Assembly (NCBI GenBank): GCA_938028835.1
Contig: CALIMJ010000008.1
Span: 1 to 64,000, forward strand
Reading direction: 5' to 3'
DNA length: 64,000 nucleotides
Source of the DNA: an uncultured bacterium
GTDB taxonomy: Bacteria > Sysuimicrobiota > Sysuimicrobiia > Sysuimicrobiales > Sysuimicrobiaceae
Shown here: positions 8,836-18,445 of the stretch, one piece after another
How the letters are laid out: the number at the start of each line of letters is the position of its first letter
Numbering within the stretch: position 1 is the stretch's first letter
The notes under the pieces: generated by a model
What the model was told of the DNA's origin: nothing
Databases searched by the model: none
What the model saw: the letters and a program-made list of their open reading frames with translations, nothing else
Made by a program: the position numbers and the translations under genes

Positions 8836-10368
8836 TTAAGCCCCCAGGCCGGTGGGGTGGTACCTCTCCGGCAGGACGCTGCGCAGGAGAAATCCAGCGG
8901 GGTCCCGGAGCTCAGGCGGCAGGTTTCGCACGGCTTCGTGCAGGAGGTTGTGGCAGATGCGGTCCCCGCAGACCTGCTGGGCCTGGTCCAGCAGCTCCCG
9001 CAGCTGCTGTCGGTACTGGTCGAGCCGGCGGAGCACGGTGGCGTGGGAGACCGACACGCTGCCGTCGCGGGAGGCCGAGGGCTCGAACAGAGGGATCACC
9101 GGGAGCCGGTCCAGGAGCTGCTCGGCGAGCTCCAACCCCGCGGTCTGCTCGAACCCTTCGATGAAGTACCACGCCAGGGCGTAGAAGCTCTTGGCCAGGA
9201 GGCGCGAGGCTTCAGCGGGGTGCAGGTTCGCGGTGGGGTCTCCGCCGGAGGCGGAGACCGCGCTGATCTCCGCCGCCAGCCAGGCGCGCCGGTGTGGGTC
9301 CGAGAGGATCTCGCACAGGGCCGCCACCACCCGCGGGTCGAACTGCGTCCCTGCCTGACGCTGTAACTCCGCCAGGGCGTTCTCCCAGGTGGTGCCCCGG
9401 CGGTACGGTCGGTCCGCGGTCATGGCCTCGAAGGCGTCCGCCACCGCCACGATCCTGGACAGCAGCGGGATACGGTCGCCCGCGAGCTTAGAGGGGTAGC
9501 CCGTGCCATCGAACCACTCGTGGGCGTGGCGGACCGCCTCCACCACCTCCTCCGGCAGCCCTGCGGCCGCCAGGATCCGCGCACCGATCATGGAGTGCTG
9601 CTCCACCTCCCGGCGCTCGGCCTGTGACAGGTCTCCGGGCTTGAGCAGTACGGCGTCCCGCACGCCGATCTTGCCGATGTCGTGCAGCAGGGCCGCGGTG
9701 TCCAGGTGATCCAAGAGGTCCGGGTCCAGGCCTAGGCCCTGGCCTATGGCCCGGGCCAGCGCCTGGATACGGCGGGAGTGGCCTCCCGTGGGGTGGTCGC
9801 GGGCGTCCACCGCCTCCGCGAGGCTCACGATCATCCGGTCGCGGGTCATCCGCAGGGCCCGGTGGGCCTCCGCACGATCCAGGGTCACGCTTACCTGGCG
9901 GCTGAACGCCCCCAGCAGCGCCAGCAGGTCAGGGGGGAACTCCCGGGGCTTCGGGAAGTTCACGTACACCACCGCGCGCACGCTCCGGTCCCGCAGCAGG
10001 GGCAGGCCCACGAAGGCGCGGACCCCTGCGGCGACCAGCTCGTGCTTCACACCCGGGTCGCGGGCGCAGTCTGTCACGGCCACGGGTCCGAGTGCCCGGA
10101 GCAGGCGGGTCGTGATCCCGTCGCTGCGGATGGGCGCGTAGGGGCGGACCCTCAGGCTCCGGCCCACTGCGGCCCGCAGCTCCAAGGCCCTTTCGCGGGG
10201 GTGGTAGGCGTAGGCCACCGCGGAGTGCGCGACCATGACGCCGTACAGCCCGTCCGCAGCCCGCTGCAGGACCTCGTCGGGATCCAGGGCGTCGGTGACC
10301 CAGGCGGCCAGCTCCAGGAGCCGCAGGGCCAGAGAGCCGGATCCAAGGTTGGGTTCGGGATCCACCAT
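8836..10368 (-). CDS. GAF + HD-GYP domain phosphodiesterase-like protein
   Basis: HSRRIQALARAIG, ALLHDIGKIGV, HAHEWFDGTGYPSKLAGDRIPLLSRIVAVADAFEAMTADRPYR. Confidence 0.9.
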   Translation of the reverse strand: MVDPEPNLGSGSLALRLLELAAWVTDALDPDEVLQRAADGLYGVMVAHSAVAYAYHPRERALELRAAVGRSLRVRPYAPIRSDGITTRLLRALGPVAVTDCARDPGVKHELVAAGVRAFVGLPLLRDRSVRAVVYVNFPKPREFPPDLLALLGAFSRQVSVTLDRAEAHRALRMTRDRMIVSLAEAVDARDHPTGGHSRRIQALARAIGQGLGLDPDLLDHLDTAALLHDIGKIGVRDAVLLKPGDLSQAERREVEQHSMIGARILAAAGLPEEVVEAVRHAHEWFDGTGYPSKLAGDRIPLLSRIVAVADAFEAMTADRPYRRGTTWENALAELQRQAGTQFDPRVVAALCEILSDPHRRAWLAAEISAVSASGGDPTANLHPAEASRLLAKSFYALAWYFIEGFEQTAGLELAEQLLDRLPVIPLFEPSASRDGSVSVSHATVLRRLDQYRQQLRELLDQAQQVCGDRICHNLLHEAVRNLPPELRDPAGFLLRSVLPERYHPTGLGA

Positions 10369-10427
10369 CGCCGACGGGACCCGAGCAAGAAATGTGCCCC
10401 GGTCCCGCCGGCAGAGGCGGCCTATGG

Positions 10428-10970
10428 TTAAGCGGCGGTGCGCTCACCCGCGGCCTGGACCGCCTCCACCTCCAGGTGGAACCGGACCTCCTCGCCCACC
10501 AGCAGGGCGCCGAAGTCCAGGATCTGGTTCCAGGTGAGGCCCCAGTCCTTGCGGTTCAGCTTCCCCGTGGCCGTGGCCGCGGCCCTGCGCATACCCCACG
10601 GGTCCGTGACGGGGTCGGTAGTCTCCACCTCGAACCGGATCGGACGGGTCACGCCCCGGATGGTCAGTTCGCCCTCGACGGAGTAGCGGTTAGCCCCCAG
10701 GGGCTTCACGCGGGTGCTGCGGAAGGTGATCTGCGGGTGGTTGTCGGCGTCCACGAAGTCCGCGGAGCGCAGGTGGGCGTCCCGCTGGGGCTCACCGGTG
10801 TCGATGCTGGCGGCGTCCAGGGTCGCCTCCAGGGCCACCAGCCGGGCGTCCTCGGTGGCCTGTATGGTCCCCGAAACGCCCTTGAACCGCCCCTTGACGG
10901 TCGAGATCCCCATGTGGCGGACGGCGAACTCCACGGTGGTGTGGGCGGGATCGATGGTCCACTCCGGCAC
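10428..10970 (-). CDS. YceI family protein
   Basis: WTIDPAHTTVEFAVRHMGISTVKGRFKGVSG, LTIRGVTRPIRFEVE. Confidence 0.92.
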   Translation of the reverse strand: MPEWTIDPAHTTVEFAVRHMGISTVKGRFKGVSGTIQATEDARLVALEATLDAASIDTGEPQRDAHLRSADFVDADNHPQITFRSTRVKPLGANRYSVEGELTIRGVTRPIRFEVETTDPVTDPWGMRRAAATATGKLNRKDWGLTWNQILDFGALLVGEEVRFHLEVEAVQAAGERTAA

Positions 10971-11039
10971 GGTAGGGCGCCTCCCTGCCTATGATTAATA
11001 AGTATCTTCTGATTCGGTAGCGAATTCTAGTGAAGGCGC

Positions 11040-11070
11040 TTCCAGTTGTCAAGGGACTTCCAAACTGGAA
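11040..11070. promoter_or_regulatory. Inverted repeat TTCCAGTT-N15-AACTGGAA, candidate operator
   Basis: Perfect 8-bp arms in the divergent yceI/hxlR intergenic region, just before the hxlR start. Confidence 0.5.
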
Positions 11071-11072
11071 GA

Positions 11073-11435
11073 ATGGTCCTGAGGGAGTTGGCCGTGGACC
11101 ACGGCGTCGAGCCGGTCTGTCCGAAGTTCCACCGCGCCATCGAGCTCATCGGGAAGCGGTGGACCGGTGCCATCCTGCGGGCGCTGATGGACGGTCCGCG
11201 CCGCTTCAGCGAGTTGCTGGAGGCGGTCCCGGGGCTGCACGATCGGCTGCTGTCCGAGCGGCTGCGGGAGCTGGAATCCGAAGGTCTGGTGGAGCGTCGG
11301 GTTTACCCCGAGGTCCCTGTGCGCATCGAGTACCTCCTGACGGAGAAGGGCCGGGACCTGGAGAGGGTGATCGCGGAGGTCCAGCGGTGGGCGGACCGGT
11401 GGATGCCCGCTCAGGCCCCACACAGCCGGCGCTGA
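11073..11435 (+). CDS. HxlR family winged-helix regulator
   Basis: CPKFHRAIELIGKRWTGAILRALMDGPRRFSELLEAVPGLHDRLLSERLRELESEGLVERRVYPEVPVRIEYLLTEKG. Confidence 0.92.
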   Translation: MVLRELAVDHGVEPVCPKFHRAIELIGKRWTGAILRALMDGPRRFSELLEAVPGLHDRLLSERLRELESEGLVERRVYPEVPVRIEYLLTEKGRDLERVIAEVQRWADRWMPAQAPHSRR

Positions 11436-11455
11436 CCTCCGCGCGGCCGGCTAAG

Positions 11456-11485
11456 TTGCCCGGACCCGTCGCCCCCTGGTAGAAT
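11456..11485 (+). promoter_or_regulatory. Promoter TTGCCC-N18-TAGAAT upstream of rplU
   Basis: -35/-10 spacing 18 nt, about 30 bp upstream of the rplU start. Confidence 0.5.
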
Positions 11486-11515
11486 CCCCTGGGTCCGTGC
11501 ACCGGAGGTGGAGTC

Positions 11516-11830
11516 GTGTACGCGGTCGTGGAGACCGGCGGCAAGCAGCTGCGCGTGTCGGAGGGCCAGACGGTGCGCGTGGAGCGCATCCCCGGAGAAC
11601 CCGGGCAGGAGGTGGTCCTGGACCGGGTGCTGCTGGTATCCGGGGAGCAGACCCTGGTGGGAACTCCCTGGGTCCCCGGGGCCCGGGTGGTGGCCCGCAT
11701 CGTGCAGCAGGGTAAAGGCCGCAAGGTGGTGGTGTTCAAGTACAAGCCGAAGGTGCGCTACCGGCGCAAGCGCGGCCACCGGCAGCCGTTTACCGCGCTG
11801 CGGATCGAGCGCATCGAGCTACCGGCGTAA
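11516..11830 (+). CDS. rplU: 50S ribosomal protein L21
   Basis: MYAVVETGGKQLRVSEG...VVVFKYKPKVRYRRKRGHRQPFTALRIE; GTG start. Confidence 0.97.
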   Translation: MYAVVETGGKQLRVSEGQTVRVERIPGEPGQEVVLDRVLLVSGEQTLVGTPWVPGARVVARIVQQGKGRKVVVFKYKPKVRYRRKRGHRQPFTALRIERIELPA

Positions 11831-11842
11831 CGGGAGGGCTGT

Positions 11843-12103
11843 ATGGCGCAGAAAAAGGGCGGAGGCAGCACGCGGAACGGGCGTGACAGCCGCGGGCAGC
11901 GTCTGGGCGTCAAGCGCTTCGCCGGCCAGTGGGTGCGGGCCGGAAGCATCCTCGTGCGCCAGCGCGGTACCCGGATCTACCCCGGCCGCAACGTGGGAAT
12001 CGGCTCCGACGACACCCTGTTCGCGCTGGTGGACGGGGTGGTTTCGTTCGAGCGGCGGGGTCGGTCGGGCCGGCAGGTGAGCGTGATCCCGGTCGGCGCG
12101 TGA
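11843..12103 (+). CDS. rpmA: 50S ribosomal protein L27
   Basis: [64 protein letters not shown]. Confidence 0.98.
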   Translation: MAQKKGGGSTRNGRDSRGQRLGVKRFAGQWVRAGSILVRQRGTRIYPGRNVGIGSDDTLFALVDGVVSFERRGRSGRQVSVIPVGA

Positions 12104-12119
12104 GCCCTCGGGGAGGTGA

Positions 12120-13247
<1,128 letters not shown>

Positions 13248-13249
13248 GC

Positions 13250-13876
13250 ATGAGCCGCATCGGCATCATGGGCGGCACCTTCGACCCCATCCACCTGGGG
13301 CACCTGGTCACCGCGGAGGAGGCACGCTGGCAGCTCGGCCTGGACCGCGTCATCTTCGTGCCCAACCGCCACCCGCCCCATAAGGACCCGGGAGAGGTCA
13401 CGGACCCCGAGCACCGGTTCCGGATGACGTTCCTGGCGACCGCCACGAACCCCTACTTTGACGTGTCCCGGGAGGAGATCGACCGGCCCGGCCCCAGCTA
13501 CACCGTGGACACTCTCCGGGTGTTCCGGGCACGGTTTGCAGGGGTCCAGCTCTTCTACATCACGGGGGCGGACGCCATCCACCAGATCCTCCGGGGCGAG
13601 TGGCACCGCACCGAGGAGCTGCTGCGGCTGTGCGAGTTCATCGCCGCGAGCCGGCCCGGCTACGCCCTGAACCATGAGGACTGGCAGAACAGCCGCATCG
13701 GGCGGGAGTACCGGCACCGCATCCACGTCCTGGAGATCCCCGCCCTGGCCATCTCCTCCACGGAGATCCGCTGGCGGGTGCGGAACGGGAAGCCCATCCG
13801 GTACCTGGTGCCGGAGGCGGTGGAGCAGTACATCGTCAAGCACAACCTCTACCGGGAGGGAGAGGGCACGGCCTGA
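13250..13876 (+). CDS. nadD: Nicotinate-nucleotide adenylyltransferase
   Basis: MSRIGIMGGTFDPIHLGHLVTAEEA...ISSTEIRWRVRNGKPIRYLVPEAVEQYI. Confidence 0.96.
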   Translation: MSRIGIMGGTFDPIHLGHLVTAEEARWQLGLDRVIFVPNRHPPHKDPGEVTDPEHRFRMTFLATATNPYFDVSREEIDRPGPSYTVDTLRVFRARFAGVQLFYITGADAIHQILRGEWHRTEELLRLCEFIAASRPGYALNHEDWQNSRIGREYRHRIHVLEIPALAISSTEIRWRVRNGKPIRYLVPEAVEQYIVKHNLYREGEGTA

Positions 13877-13879
13877 GCG

Positions 13880-14245
13880 ATGCGCGGCTACGACAAGGCC
13901 CTGGTGGCGGCGCGCGCGGCGGAGGAGAAGCGGGCCGGGGACGTGGTGGTCCTGGACCTGCGGGAGTACACCCTGGTGGCGGACTATTTCGTGATCGCCA
14001 CGGGCGAGAGCGTGGTCCAGCTCCGGGCCATCGCGGAAGGGGTCGAGGAGGCCATGGAAGCCGCGGGCGCGCGTCTGCTGGGTCGCGAGGGGACTCCCCA
14101 GAGCCGTTGGGTGCTCATGGACTACGGCGACGTGGTGGTGCACCTGCTGGGGCCCGAGGAGCGGGCCTACTACCGGCTGGAGCGGCTGTGGGGCCCGGAC
14201 CGGGCCCAGACCCAGACACCGCGGCGCGTCCGTAGCCGGCCCTGA
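13880..14245 (+). CDS. rsfS: Ribosome silencing factor RsfS
   Basis: KRAGDVVVLDLREYTLVADYFVIATGESVVQLRAIAEGVEEAM...WVLMDYGDVVVHLL. Confidence 0.95.
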   Translation: MRGYDKALVAARAAEEKRAGDVVVLDLREYTLVADYFVIATGESVVQLRAIAEGVEEAMEAAGARLLGREGTPQSRWVLMDYGDVVVHLLGPEERAYYRLERLWGPDRAQTQTPRRVRSRP

Positions 14246-14264
14246 AGCGGACAGGGGGCAGGCG

Positions 14265-15149
14265 GTGCGGGTGGAGTTCCGACCGGCCACCGCGGAGGAC
14301 ACCGACCGGCTGGTGCAGCTGTACGAGCCCGTGCACGGCGGTGGCTACTCCGCCTGCTTCGACAAGTACGGCTCCATCGGCCCCCAGGACTTCTGGTGGG
14401 TGCAGTCCGAGAAGGAAGTCCACCTCATGCTGGTGAACGGTCGGCCCGCGGGCTTCGTGGTCCTGGGCAGCGAGGGCCGCCGGGTGCTGGTGGAGGAGCT
14501 GGTCGGCCACCCCGCGGGCGTGACGGTGCGCACGGGCCCCCTAGACCCCACCGACGGGGCATTGCTGCGGCGGGTGTGGCAGTTCCTCCTGGAGCGCCAC
14601 CGGGCCGCGCGCCAGGAGTCCGTGTTGCTGCGGACCCACGAGGCCAACCCCCTGGCCCTGGCCCTGGTCCGGCAGCAGAGCTTCACCCTCGTCAACACGT
14701 TGCGCACCGTGGTGCGGCGCGAGCGGTTGAAGCCGGTCGAACCGCCTGAGGGCTACACCGTCCGCCGCGCGGAAGGCCGCGACGCGGCGGAGATCGCCCG
14801 CCTGCACCACGAGGCCTACGGCGAGCGGATCCCGGAGGCGGAGGTGGCCCAGCGGACCGGAAGGCCCCACACCCGGACGTTCGTGTGCGAGCGAGCGGGT
14901 GTACAGGTGGGTTACGCGCACGCGGCGAACCGGGGCGGGATCGGGGACCTGTGGGTGGCGGTGCGCGAGAACCACCGGCGGCGCGGGGTGGGCACGGCCC
15001 TCGCTTCCGCGGCGGTGGCGTTCCTGCACACCAAAGAGCAGCCCGCGCGCCTGAACCACTGGGGGCTGGACGTGCCCGCGGCGGCCCTGCTGCGGCGGCT
15101 GGGCTTCGTCACGGAGCGGGTGCACCTGTACTTCGAGCGGGCCATCTGA
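14265..15149 (+). CDS. GNAT family N-acetyltransferase
   Basis: RVEFRPATAEDTDRLVQLYEP; GIGDLWVAVRENHRRRGVGTALASAAVAFL. Confidence 0.85.
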   Translation: MRVEFRPATAEDTDRLVQLYEPVHGGGYSACFDKYGSIGPQDFWWVQSEKEVHLMLVNGRPAGFVVLGSEGRRVLVEELVGHPAGVTVRTGPLDPTDGALLRRVWQFLLERHRAARQESVLLRTHEANPLALALVRQQSFTLVNTLRTVVRRERLKPVEPPEGYTVRRAEGRDAAEIARLHHEAYGERIPEAEVAQRTGRPHTRTFVCERAGVQVGYAHAANRGGIGDLWVAVRENHRRRGVGTALASAAVAFLHTKEQPARLNHWGLDVPAAALLRRLGFVTERVHLYFERAI

Positions 15150-15192
15150 GGGGGAGGATTCCCTTTCACCCCCGCGAACTGTTTCCAGGCAG

Positions 15193-15865
15193 GACCCCAC
15201 CGTTCCCGGTCTGCTGTACGAGCGGCTCAAGGAGGAGTTCCCGGAGCGGGAACAGAGGCTGGTCCACGAGGTGGAGATGGTCTCCGGCGCTCAGGTCCTG
15301 CAGCAAACGGTCCGTGTGCACGACGCGGTTTTGTTCTTCGATCGGGGACGGAGGATGTTCGTCCAGCTAGGTCCTCAGCTGCTGGCGGTCCACGTGTTGC
15401 AGCCTTACCCCACGTGGCAGGAGTTCCGCCCGCGGATCCAGGGCCCACTAGTCGGTCTCGTGGATTTGGCTGCAGGAAGGGCGTGAGTTGCAGTTCGAAC
15501 GGATCGGGCTTCGCTACCTCAATCGGATTGAGGTTCCCGGGTCCGGGGACGCTCTGTCGCGAGCCCATCACGATTTGCGGATCTACCCGTTCCTGGACCG
15601 TGGTTTTCCAGAGTCCGTCCACGCTTTTGACGTTTCCTGCCAGTTCTCGTACGCGGGTGGTCGGGACCTTTGCCGACTTCGACTGATGTCGGAACCGGGC
15701 GGGCCGGCCCTCCAGCTGGATATGGACTATTTCCTCGCGGCACCGCAGCTGTTTTCCACCTCGGATGCTCTGGGGTGGGTTGATACTGCGCACGGCCGTG
15801 TGGAGGGGCTGTTCGAGGCAAGGATGACCGACGAACTCCGGGTTCTGTTCGAGCCGACCCCATGA
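15193..15865 (+). pseudogene. TIGR04255-like family protein split by a +1 frameshift (or recoded)
   Basis: Frame 1: DPTVPGLLYERLKEEFPEREQRLV..FVQLGPQLLAVHVLQPYPTWQEFRPRI; frame 2: SWIWLQEGRELQFERIGLRYLNRIEVPG...; the two halves join near 15452-15466. No clear start codon assigned. Confidence 0.6.
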
Positions 15866-16770
15866 GCGTTGTTCGTGAGCAGCTGGGGGGCACCGATGAA
15901 GGGCGGGCCGCAGGCGGCCCTGTGGGAGACCCGGTTGTGCCGCGTGGGCGGGAGTCTCTAGTGCCGCCGTGGGTGCGGGGGACGGGCGCATTGAGTCTGG
16001 CGACGCGGCCGGGCGGGGCGCTCGAGCGTTACTCTGCCACCCACGCGCTTTTCGAGGAGGTTGAGGAACTGTTGGGGGAGTGGCAGGTCTCGGGGATCCG
16101 TGTGGCTGACGCCTCGGCTCTCTGGGGGTACCTGCTGCGCCACCCCGGGCTGGTCTCCGTGGTGCGGGACATGCTGCGTGAGGCGCGGGCGCGGTTTCCG
16201 GAAGCCCGCGCGGCGGTCTGCCTGGATCGCGACCCAGAGGGGTCGGACGACGAATATGTCAGCATACGCCTCAGGTTCCCTGCGTATCCGGAAGACTGCC
16301 TGGAAAAGATCCGCAAACTGGAGGAGCGTTTCCTGGCGCAACTGCGATCGGGAGGGGGCTGGGTGGTTCTCACCACCGACTTCGGGCCGGTTGACGGAAG
16401 GATGGTGTTTGACTGGCGCGAGTTTGTAGCTTTGGGGAAGTGGTTGGCGGGGACGGGTCTGGGGTCGGTTCCGGGGGTTTCCGCCGAGGCGACTCAGAGA
16501 ACGGTGGTGGGCAGGGTGTACTACGCCGCCTTCGGCTACCTGATGGACCGTGCCGCGGCTCGGGGATACAAACCGAGGCGGACAGCTGAAGACCACCGAG
16601 CGCTCAGGGAGTCCTTGCGAGGTCAAGGCCGCGAGCAGCTGGCGGCCAATCTCGACCGCCTTCGGCAGTGGCGCAACAGCTGCGACTACGAAGGGTGAGT
16701 CGCAAACCTGCCCGAGCTAGTGCAAAACGCGCTCCATCTGGCAGACGAAGTCACGCGTGGACTTCCCTGA
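15862..16770 (+). pseudogene. Two-domain protein with a C-terminal HEPN-like domain, interrupted by an in-frame TGA at 16696-16698
   Basis: VVGRVYYAAFGYLMDRAAARGY...LRQWRNSCDYEG[*]VANLPELVQNALHLADEVTRGLP*; ATGA overlap with upstream ORF. Confidence 0.6.
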
Positions 16771-16937
16771 GGCTCCCGTCAGGCTCCGGTCGCCCCGACC
16801 CCTTGGCCAGGTGGCGCGGCAGCTCCGCACCAGCGGCAGGCTCCTTCCCCGGTGACCTCGATCCCCTCTCGACTTCGGGCGGCCGGTAGGCTCCCGGAGC
16901 GCTGGCCCGCGGGCGGAGCCGGTGCTAGGATTGGGCC

Positions 16938-17252
16938 GTGGGGTCGGGAGAGCTTGTGGCCATCCTCGTTACGATCGTCCTGGCCGTCATGGCCGGGACG
17001 TTCTACAACAACCGCCGGATCGACGACGTCCACCGGCGCCTGGACGACCTCCGTCAGGATATGAACGCTCGGTTCGCGCAGGTGGACGCCCGGCTCGCCC
17101 AGGTGGACGCTCGGTTCGCGCAGGTGGACGCCCGATTCGGTCAGGTGGACGCCCGGATCGCTCAGGTGGAGGCGCGCCTGGGCGAACTGCGGGACGAGCT
17201 GCGGGAAGTACGGGGGATGCTCCAGGAAGCCCTCAGGGCGCGTACGGGCTGA
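16938..17252 (+). CDS. Small membrane-anchored coiled-coil protein with heptad repeats
   Basis: N-terminal TM then repeated [A/G]QVDAR[FLI] heptads; GTG start. Confidence 0.7.
   Translation: MGSGELVAILVTIVLAVMAGTFYNNRRIDDVHRRLDDLRQDMNARFAQVDARLAQVDARFAQVDARFGQVDARIAQVEARLGELRDELREVRGMLQEALRARTG
17064..17189 (+). repeat. Six 21-nt tandem units encoding coiled-coil heptads
   Basis: gacgcycgg[t/c]tcgcncaggtg repeated in frame. Confidence 0.8.
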
Positions 17253-17330
17253 CCGGCGCTCGACCTCTCCTCTGAAAGCACCAGGCCCCTTCCTCCTCCC
17301 GCCACGCTTTTGAGCGTAGCCCCGTCCGCG

Positions 17331-17360
17331 TTGACTCGGCGGGCTTGGCTGTGCTACAAA
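17331..17360 (+). promoter_or_regulatory. Promoter TTGACT-N18-TACAAA for the T-box leader
   Basis: Consensus-like -35, followed by a structured leader. Confidence 0.55.
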
Positions 17361-17366
17361 CGGTGC

Positions 17367-17624
17367 GAACTCGGCGAGGAAGGGGCCGGCCGGGAGGGGC
17401 GACCGCAAGCGAGCCGGCAGGCGGTGCGAGGCCGGCCGGGAGCTACCCGGCACCCACCCCGGAGCCGCGGGGGAAGCTGCCGCGTCGGGCGGCGTAACCC
17501 CGCCGGGTACGCCCGTTGTCGCGAAACCAAGCGCCGGCCACCCGTGCAGGGTGCCCGGAAGCAAGGTGGTACCGCGGAGCGCGCCTCCGCCCTTGCGGGC
17601 GGAGGCGCTTCGCGTTGAGGTGAG
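17367..17624 (+). promoter_or_regulatory. T-box leader upstream of proC operon
   Basis: AAGGTGGTACCGCGG T-box sequence (17563-17577) then hairpin GCGCCTCCGCCC-TTGC-GGGCGGAGGCGC (17581-17608) adjoining the proC SD. Confidence 0.85.
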
Positions 17625-17626
17625 GC

Positions 17627-18445
17627 ATGGTGGACGGAAAGACCCACCCCACGGTGGGATTCGTGGGCGCCGGGAACATGGCGGAGGCGCTCATCAGCGG
17701 CATGCGGGCTGCGGACTGGCCGCCGGAGCGGATCTGGGTCACCAACCGGTCCAACCGCACGCGCCTGGACTGGTTGCGGGCCCGCTACGGGGTGCAGACC
17801 ACCCAGGACAAGAAAGAGTTGTGCGGAGCCAGCCAGGTCCTGGTGCTGGCCGTGAAGCCCAAGGACGTGCCGGAGGCCACCGACCAGCTGCGGCCCCTGG
17901 TACGCCCCGGCCACCGGCTGCTGTCGGTGGTGGCGGGTCTCACCCTGGCCTCCCTCGAACGGGCCTTCCCCGGAACCCCGGTGGTGCGCGCCATGCCCAA
18001 TACGCCCTCCGCGGTGCGGGAGGGCGTCACCGCCTACGCCCTGGGCCGGTGGGCGGGCCAGGAGGACGCGCGCCTCGCCCAGGAGGTGTTCGGCTCGGTG
18101 GGTGCGGTGGTAGAGGTCCCCGAGGAGCGCATCGACCTCGTCACGGGCCTTTCCGGCAGCGGGCCCGCGTACGTGTTCTTCCTGGTGGAGAGCCTCATTG
18201 AGGCGGGGGTGCGCTCGGGGCTCCCGCCCGAGGTGGCCCGGGACCTGGTGGTGCAGACGGTGTTCGGTGCGGCTCGGATGCTGCGGGAAACGGGCGAGGA
18301 CCCCGCGGAACTCCGCCGGCGGGTCACCTCGCCGGGTGGGACCACCATGGCCGGGGTGGGAGCTCTGGAGGAGCGCGGGGTCAGGGGAGCTTTCCTGGAG
18401 GCAGTACAACGGGCCGCCCGCAGGGCCCGTGAGCTGGCGTCGTGA
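17627..18445 (+). CDS. proC: Pyrroline-5-carboxylate reductase
   Basis: TVGFVGAGNMAEALISGM; GLSGSGPAYVFFLVESLIEAGV; VTSPGGTTMAGVGALEERGVR. Confidence 0.96.
   Translation: MVDGKTHPTVGFVGAGNMAEALISGMRAADWPPERIWVTNRSNRTRLDWLRARYGVQTTQDKKELCGASQVLVLAVKPKDVPEATDQLRPLVRPGHRLLSVVAGLTLASLERAFPGTPVVRAMPNTPSAVREGVTAYALGRWAGQEDARLAQEVFGSVGAVVEVPEERIDLVTGLSGSGPAYVFFLVESLIEAGVRSGLPPEVARDLVVQTVFGAARMLRETGEDPAELRRRVTSPGGTTMAGVGALEERGVRGAFLEAVQRAARRARELAS

Noticed and set aside
15271-15865. Two independent small genes (15271-15486 and 15488-15865)
   Set aside because: Together they read as one TIGR04255-like protein with a one-base frame change; the second would start at TTG inside a conserved core.
15862-16698. 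HEPN RNase with canonical R-x4-6-H
   Set aside because: The C-terminus has RNSCDY without the His, so RNase activity is not supported from sequence alone.
17064-17189. CRISPR-like or minisatellite repeat
   Set aside because: Units are contiguous without spacers and in frame with a coiled-coil ORF; no CRISPR array or cas genes seen in the window.
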